Shown in pieces: positions 56,615 through 64,000 of a stretch of 64,000 bases of DNA. The notes under the pieces are model-generated. The model was not told the DNA's origin and made no database searches. It saw only the letters and a list, made by a program, of their open reading frames with translations. The position numbers and the translations under genes were made by a program. The stretch spans positions 144,801 through 208,800 of the forward strand of contig VGDP01000001.1 of NCBI GenBank assembly GCA_016869675.1. The letters are read 5' to 3'. Each line of letters starts with the position of its first letter. The first letter of the stretch is position 1. Origin of the DNA: Alphaproteobacteria bacterium (GTDB taxonomy: Bacteria; Pseudomonadota; Alphaproteobacteria; SP197).

Positions 56615-57868
56615 CTATGACAGAGGTTCCTTGTGCTTGCCCTTGCGAATGCGCCGGCGCGCGCCCTCCTCGGCCGCGTGGTCGGCCTCGGGTCCGTTGC
56701 GCCGCACAATGGCCTCGGCGCGGAAGTTCTCATAGGACGGCGCCAGTTCGCCCTCGGCCGCGAGCGCCCGGGCACGCGCCGGCCACTCCATCTTGCGCGG
56801 CGCGTGGTCCCCGTGCATGGCCTCGAGTTCGGGGACCGTAAAGGGCGCCAGTTCGATCGCGCCGGCCGCTACCGCCTCGGCCAGCAGCCGTTCACCCGTC
56901 TCGGTGCGCACGATGAAGACATTCTGGCCGGGCGCCTCGCGATGGATCGGCTTGCCGTTCTCCATGATCCAGCCGTCGGGGCACGCGATGTCCGACAGTT
57001 CGCCGATGGCGTCGGGGCAGATCTTGCAGCGGAACTGGATATCGTAGGTCCATGGCACGCCGGGCGTGTACCAGACATAGTCGTACGTCAGGTCGTACAC
57101 TCGGCCGTCCTTGGTCTCGACGTGGGTGGGACCGGGCCAGCCGTTGCCGCGCCAGCGGAACACACCCACCTCGTCCACGTCGATGCCGTGGTAGCGGACC
57201 ACTTTCTCGGCGGTGAACACGGTGGGCGCCCCGCCGCAGAACAACGTGATAAGATAGGGGATCTGGTAGGCCACGCGCGGGTCGATGCGTCCGAGGCTTC
57301 GGATCGCGCCCACGTCGCACGGCTTGGCCAGCACGGCGAAGCGCAAGCCTTGGTCGAGCAGCCCCATCACATGGCGCAATGGCGCCGCCGGCCCATAACG
57401 CGACTGGGACCCGGCGCGCACCTCCGCGGCCGTGCGGCTGACCACGGCGTCGGTCAACAGCGGTTGTTCCTCAGACGCGCGCACATGGACGATCGCGTCC
57501 ACCTTGCCAGATTCCAGCAGGTAGACACCCAGCGCCGTCATGCCACCGCCGGCCGCCGAGCGGTAGCGCGTCGCCGCGTCCGTGGCCCAGCCGCGATGGA
57601 GCGCGCGGATCGGTCCGAACACCTCGTGCATGGTCCCGTTCGGCCCGGCCTGGGCCGCGTCGGGACCGCGCAGGGTGATGCCGGGGCAGACGGCGTGGAT
57701 GCGTTCCATGATCGCCGGCTCAATCGGCCCCTTGATCGCCGGCCGGATGTGCCCCGACGATGCGATGCGCATTTCGACGTGCTCGACGCCGGCCAGGCTT
57801 TCGCACAGACCGCAGCCTGCGCACAGGCCGCCGCGCACGATCGCCGCAAGATCAGGAAGTGCGGCCAT
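56615..57868 (-). CDS. FrhB/FdhB-type iron-sulfur flavoprotein (coenzyme F420 hydrogenase beta subunit family)
   Basis: The 417-residue protein has an N-terminal half ferredoxin motif CAGCGLC, the FrhB N domain (YRSAAGGGMTALGVYLLESG), the FrhB C domain, and cysteines FRCKICPDAIGELSDIACPDG for a second cluster. Relatives include reductases of F420, chlorophyll intermediates and polysaccharide pyruvyl modules; the acceptor here is unknown. It is a single gene with no hydrogenase partner nearby. Start ATG 57868. Confidence 0.83.
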   Translation of the reverse strand: MAALPDLAAIVRGGLCAGCGLCESLAGVEHVEMRIASSGHIRPAIKGPIEPAIMERIHAVCPGITLRGPDAAQAGPNGTMHEVFGPIRALHRGWATDAATRYRSAAGGGMTALGVYLLESGKVDAIVHVRASEEQPLLTDAVVSRTAAEVRAGSQSRYGPAAPLRHVMGLLDQGLRFAVLAKPCDVGAIRSLGRIDPRVAYQIPYLITLFCGGAPTVFTAEKVVRYHGIDVDEVGVFRWRGNGWPGPTHVETKDGRVYDLTYDYVWYTPGVPWTYDIQFRCKICPDAIGELSDIACPDGWIMENGKPIHREAPGQNVFIVRTETGERLLAEAVAAGAIELAPFTVPELEAMHGDHAPRKMEWPARARALAAEGELAPSYENFRAEAIVRRNGPEADHAAEEGARRRIRKGKHKEPLS

Positions 57869-57989
57869 GGACGACGTTCCTCCGGTTGGGTCGCGGCATC
57901 ACGCGGACTTGACCTTGCCTTCCGCGAGACTTGCCGGAAAATTGCCCGCAGGGGGCGGGAAACTTCAACGCCAAGGGCAACTGCCCTGC

Positions 57990-58620
57990 ATCGTTCCAAC
58001 ATTTCCAAGCGCGCCGCCCGCCTGCGGTCCGGCGTCGCGGCGTTGTCCCTGGTGACGCTCGCCGCGTGCGCCGGCGGCGCGGGCGTGCGCTCGGTCCAGG
58101 GGCCCTACAACGGCGCCCAGAACCCGCAGGAACTGCTGAGCTACCTGTCGAAGGGACCGGACGTGCGCGTCGCCGTGCTGGGCAACCCGACCGGCAGCGA
58201 CGACACCGCGTTCGGCGACGCCGTGACCACCGCCATGAACGAGCAGCGCGATTTCGGGCCCCCGGGTCAACTTCACGACCCGTCCGGTCAGCGAAGCCGG
58301 ACCGAACTATCGCGTGGTCATGGCGTTCGCGGCGCCAGCGTGGCTCGGCTCGAACGCCGCGTGCGGCCTGGGCATGGACGCGGACACCACGGTGCCCTAC
58401 GACGTGGCCCAGGGTAGCGGCGACCTGTTCGCGGCCCTGTGCTTCAAGGAATGGCCGATTTCCTAAGCGACGGTCCAGGTGGCCGGCATCGCCGGCGCCG
58501 ACGATCCGCGCCTGCGCCCCGCCGCGATGACCGCGACCCGTCAGGTCTTTCCGTTCAACGATCCTGAGAGGCGCGACAACAAGACCAGCGGGATTTCTTG
58601 TTCCCGTGACGGCGTCCTAA
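57990..58620 (+). pseudogene. Lipoprotein of unknown function, multiply disrupted
   Basis: A lipobox-type leader (VAALSLVTLAACAGGAG) is followed by VQGPYNGAQNPQELLSYLS and a globular domain. The frame shifts at the C5 tract 58259-58263 (four C would read FGPRVNFTTRPVSE), runs on as NYRVVMAFAAPAWLGSNAACG, meets TAA at 58464-58466, continues to about 58590 and would shift once more to end SGFLVPVTAS at TAA 58620. No clear start codon is seen. The protein type is unidentified. Confidence 0.65.
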
Positions 58621-59165
58621 CGGATCAGCGGGCTGAGCTCGCGGAATGCGTCCGTCCCGGCGCGCCCAAGCCATTCGAACAGGACCATTTCGGTGGTCGC
58701 CACGTCCGCGCCCCGCGCCGCCAGACGGCGCAGGGCGTGCTCGCGGTTCTCGGCCGTGCGCGAGGAGGTGGCGTCGGCGACGACGGTGGGCCGATAGCCG
58801 GTGCGGAGCAGATCGAGGGCGGTCTGCATGACGCAGACATGAGACTCCACGCCCACGACCACGATGCCGCGCCGGCCGAGCCGACCGACCTGGTCGCGGA
58901 GCACTGCGTCGCGCATCACCGAGAAGACCGCCTTCGGCCAGATGCGATCACCCGGGATTAGGTTGCCGAGTTCCGCGATGGTCGGGCCAAGACCCTTGGG
59001 GTATTGCTCGGACGTGACGATCGGAACGCCAAGTCGGGCCGCCGCGCGCAGCAGCACCGCGACGTTCGCCGTGACGCGTTCGCGGCAGTCCATGGCTGGC
59101 ATCAGGCGTTCCTGGACGTCGACCACGAGCAGCGCCAATGTGTCCCTGCCGCATGTCATGGCCAT
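58617..59165 (-). CDS. Isochorismatase-family cysteine hydrolase
   Basis: The 182-residue alpha/beta hydrolase has the catalytic triad positions: aspartate in LLVVDVQERL, lysine in IWPKAVFSV and cysteine in GVESHVCVMQTALDLL. The closest general type is YcaC or nicotinamidase-related; the substrate is unknown. ATG 59165 is preferred. It converges with the lipoprotein remnant, and the stop codons overlap. Confidence 0.87.
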   Translation of the reverse strand: MAMTCGRDTLALLVVDVQERLMPAMDCRERVTANVAVLLRAAARLGVPIVTSEQYPKGLGPTIAELGNLIPGDRIWPKAVFSVMRDAVLRDQVGRLGRRGIVVVGVESHVCVMQTALDLLRTGYRPTVVADATSSRTAENREHALRRLAARGADVATTEMVLFEWLGRAGTDAFRELSPLIR

Positions 59166-59375
59166 GACGCTCGCCCCTTGAATCGCGGTTGCACCAGCTC
59201 GGCCCACGTTTCCGGCACCGTAGCAACGCCGCTTGATCCGAGGAAGCCTTGGCGGCCGGCCGGGACCACCGCTTGACTCGCGGACTCCCGTGGCTATAAC
59301 GGCGGCAGTGAAGATCCCCTGTCTTGCCCTCGCCCGCGCGCGGACGGCCTTGAACCCGGCTCTGGACGCGCCCGC

Positions 59376-60850
<1,475 letters not shown>

Positions 60851-60854
<4 letters not shown>

Positions 60855-61093
60855 AACCGATCTTTGTCATGGTGAAGTGCGAGCTTGGCAGCGCCTACGC
60901 GATCGCCGATGCCGTCGCGCAGAACGTGACCGAGGTCTCCGAGGCCTATTCCATTTCCGGCGCCTATGATCTGCTGCTCAAGTGCTACGTGGCCGAGGAC
61001 GCCGACATCGGACGGTTCGTGACTAAACGTCTGCAGACCCTGCCAGGGGTCAAGGACACCTTCACGATCATGACCTTCAAGGCCTTCGCGTAG
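60851..61093 (+). CDS. Stand-alone Lrp/AsnC ligand-binding (RAM) domain protein
   Basis: An 80-residue protein consisting only of the effector-binding fold of Lrp regulators: FVMVKCELGSAYAIADAV, SEAYSISGAYDLLLKCYV and VKDTFTIMTFKAFA. It lacks a DNA-binding domain. Such stand-alone proteins may oligomerise and bind small ligands. GTG 60851 shares GTGA with the helicase stop. Confidence 0.85.
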
Positions 61094-61547
61094 GTGGCCG
61101 CGCGCACGCGCAAGACGGGCCAAGGCGCGGCTATCGAGGCCGTGATCGACAAGGCGCGTCGCCGGGCCGGCGACGACGGGGCGCTCGAAGCGTTGCTGCC
61201 GACCCCGGCCACGGACGCGGCACCTGCCGGTCTCGGAGTTGAAGGTTGACCGCTCGTTCGTGCGCGACATGGTGACGGACGGCGAGGACGCCGCGATCGT
61301 GCGCGCCCTTGTCGATCTGGGTCATCGCCTGGGCAAGACCATCGTCGCCGAAGGGGTCGAGGACGAGAAAACCCTCGATCTGCTGACCGATTGGGGCTGC
61401 GACACGGCCCAGGGCTACCACCTGTGCCGGCCAGGCCCGTCCGACCAGATCACGTCCTGGCTGCTGACCTCGCCGTTCGGCTGCGCCAACGGCTCCTCGA
61501 GCCAGGCGACCGAGCCGATACCCAGGCCGAAGTCCGTCCCGGCTTAG
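61094..61547 (+). pseudogene. EAL-domain C-terminal fragment behind an unidentified N-terminal stub
   Basis: From about 61206 one frame reads HLPVSELKVDRSFVRDM, IVRALVDLGHRLGKTIVAEG, then GCDTAQGYHLCRPG, the last third of a cyclic-di-GMP phosphodiesterase EAL domain. The EAL motif itself and most catalytic residues are absent. Between 61094 and about 61205 another frame, opening at GTG 61094 after the previous stop, encodes AARTRKTGQGAAIEAVIDKA with no recognised family. The two parts look joined by a deletion. Confidence 0.65.
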
Positions 61548-61610
61548 TCAGATCGAGGGCCGAGGCCCCTGAGCCAGCCACGACCGCCTCGACGAGGCGA
61601 TCTTGGCCAC

Positions 61611-61719
61611 CCCTCACCCCGACCCTCTCCCGCAAGGGGAGAGGGGGCGCGCACCAATAGACCTCTCCCCTCGCGAGAGAGGAAGGGGCCCGGCGCGAAG
61701 CGACGGGAGGGTGAGGGGG
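61611..61719. repeat. Interspersed inverted repeat, CCCTCACCCC type
   Basis: The segment begins CCCTCACCCCGACCCTCTCC, contains the stem CCCTCTCCCGCAAGGGGAGAGGG and a second stem CCTCTCCCCTCGCGAGAGAGG, and ends GGGTGAGGGG, the inverse of the beginning. This module is common between genes in many proteobacteria. It may also act as a bidirectional terminator between the EAL fragment and rnj. The remaining bases of 61548-61754 show nothing else. Confidence 0.8.
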
Positions 61720-61754
61720 CCGCGCTCTCCGGCAATGCTCAAGAGCCGCTGGTA

Positions 61755-63425
61755 TCAAACCCGCGCGACCGAGACCTCGACCACGGGGCGCTTGTCGCGC
61801 TCGATGCGCAGGATTCGCCGGACCGCCTGACGCGCCGCCTCGCTCACCATGTCGTCGTCGCGCCGGTCGCGCCGTGACAGGCGATCGAGCGCTTGGCGCA
61901 CATCGTCGGCGGCGTCCATCAGCAGATCGTCGCCGGCGCCATCCTCGAACAGGCCGACGGTGGCGATCTTCGGATCGGTCAGCAGTTCGCCCTGATCGTC
62001 GACGACTAGGGTCACGAACGCGGCCCCATCCCGCATCAACCGCCTTCGGTCACGCACGACGGTACCGTCCATGGGCACGATGGCGCCACCGTCCCATGCC
62101 AGACGGCCAGCATGCACGTGGTCGATCACAGCCGCGGGTCCGGGCGCCAGGCGGACCAGCGCGCCGTTATGCACGACAATGGCCTCGGGCACTTGCAGCG
62201 CGCGCGCCAGCGCCGCGTGCGAGCGCATGTGGCGCGCCTCGCCATGCACCGGCACTGCGATGCCGGGGCGTACCCACTGGTACATGCGGGTCAGCTCGTC
62301 GCGCGACGGGTGGCCCGAGACGTGGACGAAGCGATCCGCCTCGGTGATGACCTCCACGTCGCGGGCCACGAGCTGGTTGATCATGGCGTAGATCGGCCGT
62401 TCGTTGCCCGGGATGATCTTCGACGACAGGATCACCATGTCCTCCGCGCCCAGTGCCACGTGGGGGTGCGCGCCGGCGGCGATGCGGGCGAGCTGGGCGT
62501 TGGGCTCGCCCTGGCACCCGGTACAGACGTAGAGCACCTTGTCGGCCGGCAGATCGACCGATTCCTTGTCGCGCAGGAACCGAACCTCGCGCGGCAGATA
62601 GCCGGTCTCGCGCGCCGCGTCGTGGATGCGCCACAGCGAGCGGCCGACCAGAACGGCCGTGCGCCCGCACGCCACCGCCACGTGGTGCGCTGTCACCAGA
62701 CGGGCGACGTTGCTGGCGAAGGTCGCGATGGCGACCCGGCCGGTCCTGCCGCGCACCAGCTCGACCAGGCTCGCGCGCACCTCCGCCTCCGAGCCCGAGA
62801 CGCCCGCGCGAAGGGCATTGGTCGAATCGCAGACCATGGCGAGCACGCCCTCGTCGCCGAGGCGCTTCAAGGCGGCCTCGTCAGTCGTGGCGCCGACCAG
62901 GGGGGTGGGGTCGATCTTCCAGTCGCCGGTGTGCATGACCGTGCCGGCGGCGGTGCGGATGACCACCGCGTTGGGTTCGGGGATCGAATGGGTCAGGCTG
63001 ACTAGCTCGATGGCGAACGGCCCTACATCGAAGCGCGCGCCCAGCGCGACCTCGGTGACCTCCAGATCGTCCAGGCCCTCGACCGGGTCGTCGGCGATCT
63101 TGCGGCGCAGCAGCGCTGCGGCGAACGGCGTGGCGTAGACCCGGCAGCGCAGGCGCGGCCACAGATACTGCACCGCGCCCAGGTGATCCTCGTGGCCGTG
63201 GGTCAGGACCAGGCCGACCAGCGCCGAACGCTGTTTTTCGATGTAGCTCAGGTCGGGCAGCACTATGTCGATGCCCGGCACGTCGCGGTCGGCAAACGTG
63301 ATGCCCAGGTCGACCATCAGCCACTTGCCGGCGTGGCGGTAGAGATTGACGTTCATGCCGATCTCGCCCGCCCCGCCCAGCGGCAGGAATTCGAGCTCGT
63401 CCCGCCCGCGCGCCGTGCCCACCAT
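61755..63425 (-). CDS. rnj: Ribonuclease J
   Basis: This beta-CASP metallo-beta-lactamase family nuclease has 5'-to-3' exonuclease and endonuclease activity and takes part in rRNA and mRNA processing. The 556-residue protein has LPLGGAGEIGMNVNLY, the zinc motif LTHGHEDHLGA, further ligands in HSIPEPNAV and HTGDWKID, and the beta-CASP part with VHVSGHPSRDEL. It begins five bases after the coaX stop. In related genomes mce usually follows directly; here accessory DNA follows. Confidence 0.95.
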   Translation of the reverse strand: MVGTARGRDELEFLPLGGAGEIGMNVNLYRHAGKWLMVDLGITFADRDVPGIDIVLPDLSYIEKQRSALVGLVLTHGHEDHLGAVQYLWPRLRCRVYATPFAAALLRRKIADDPVEGLDDLEVTEVALGARFDVGPFAIELVSLTHSIPEPNAVVIRTAAGTVMHTGDWKIDPTPLVGATTDEAALKRLGDEGVLAMVCDSTNALRAGVSGSEAEVRASLVELVRGRTGRVAIATFASNVARLVTAHHVAVACGRTAVLVGRSLWRIHDAARETGYLPREVRFLRDKESVDLPADKVLYVCTGCQGEPNAQLARIAAGAHPHVALGAEDMVILSSKIIPGNERPIYAMINQLVARDVEVITEADRFVHVSGHPSRDELTRMYQWVRPGIAVPVHGEARHMRSHAALARALQVPEAIVVHNGALVRLAPGPAAVIDHVHAGRLAWDGGAIVPMDGTVVRDRRRLMRDGAAFVTLVVDDQGELLTDPKIATVGLFEDGAGDDLLMDAADDVRQALDRLSRRDRRDDDMVSEAARQAVRRILRIERDKRPVVEVSVARV

Positions 63426-63429
63426 GCGC

Positions 63430-64000
63430 TCAGCGCCGCTGTGCGTTGCGCTGGAAGACCTCGCGCAGGCCCTTGATGGTCAGGTCGCCGTCGACCGCCT
63501 GGATCGCATCCGTCGAAGCGTTGAACAGGGGCGCCAGACCGCCGGTGGCCACCACCTTCATGGGCCGGCCGAACTCGGCCTTGATGCGCGCGACGAGCCC
63601 CTCGACCAGGCTGATGTAACCCCAGAAGATGCCCGACTGCATGGCCGGCACCGTCGACTTGCCGATCACCGTGGCCGGCCGATCGACCGCGACGCGCGGC
63701 AGGCTGGCCGCCGCGCTGTGCAACGCCTCCAACGCCAGGTTGACGCCCGGCGCGATGCTGACCCCGTGCAGGTCGCCGTTCTCGTCCACCACGTCGAACG
63801 TGGTCGCCGTGCCGAAGTCGATGATGATGAGTGGCCCGCCATGGTGCACGTGTCCGCCGATCGCGTTCACCAAACGGTCGGCGCCGACCTCGGCCGGTCG
63901 GTCGACCAGGACGCGCATGCCGAGCTCGATGCCTGGTCCCACCACCAGCGGATCGCCGTGGAAGTGGTCGCGCGCCAACGTGCGTAGCGCGAACAGGCCC
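63430..64000 (-). CDS. coaX: Type III pantothenate kinase, start outside window
   Basis: CoaX phosphorylates pantothenate in CoA synthesis. About 190 residues are visible; the ASKHA motifs seen are GMRVLVDRPAEVGADRLVNA, IIIDFGTATTFDVVD and the C-terminal VVATGGLAPLF. The first phosphate-binding motif with the start codon lies beyond base 64000. It precedes rnj on the same strand, the standard order in alphaproteobacteria. Confidence 0.94.
   Translation of the reverse strand, partial: GLFALRTLARDHFHGDPLVVGPGIELGMRVLVDRPAEVGADRLVNAIGGHVHHGGPLIIIDFGTATTFDVVDENGDLHGVSIAPGVNLALEALHSAAASLPRVAVDRPATVIGKSTVPAMQSGIFWGYISLVEGLVARIKAEFGRPMKVVATGGLAPLFNASTDAIQAVDGDLTIKGLREVFQRNAQRR

Overview
The window is a high-GC bacterial chromosome segment with typical alphaproteobacterial gene order, probably Rhodospirillales-like. 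The taxon is inferred from gene order and protein style; there is no rRNA in the window. I see no tRNA, rRNA, CRISPR array or complete insertion sequence.

Region 1 (1-24.9 kb) is dense core genome. A 5'-truncated gltX and gltA run rightward. They converge on a long leftward envelope and translation block, read in transcription order as lolC, lolD, dnaE, rpsB, tsf, pyrH, frr, uppS, cdsA, dxr, rseP, bamA, skp, lpxD, fabZ, lpxA, lpxI, lpxB. Many of these genes overlap by 1-20 bases. Upstream of lolC lie a secreted hypothetical protein, tag, a DUF1467 gene and the methylmalonyl-CoA epimerase gene mce.

Region 2 (24.95-61.75 kb) is accessory. It has a catabolic first half: thioesterase, PhnZ-like HD protein, two DoeB-like deacylases, glutathione transferase, M19 dipeptidase, GFA protein, EamA and HupE transporters, a one-chain E1 dehydrogenase, a class III aminotransferase, a PhyH dioxygenase, and a leucine-degradation operon (liuB, liuC, liuD, HMG-CoA lyase). 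Its second half is rich in broken genes: chrA, acyl-CoA dehydrogenase, a MocR regulator, a nuclease, an ornithine-cyclodeaminase fragment, a TPR fragment, an aldolase, two cupins including ectoine synthase, a PEP-CTERM remnant, a lipoprotein and an EAL fragment. These sit among intact genes such as terC, parE, a DEAD-box helicase and an FrhB-type protein. Palindromic intergenic repeats also lie in this region.

Region 3 (61.75-64 kb) returns to core genome: leftward rnj and coaX, the latter cut by the window end.

In many alphaproteobacteria coaX, rnj, mce, DUF1467, proS, lolC, lolD and dnaE lie together in this order and orientation. Here the order and strand are kept, but about 37 kb separates rnj from mce, and proS is absent between DUF1467 and lolC. 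The simplest reading is a large accessory insertion into a conserved core cluster, followed by or accompanied by gene decay. Several lesions are single-base changes in homopolymers, so some breaks could be sequencing or assembly errors rather than true pseudogenes.
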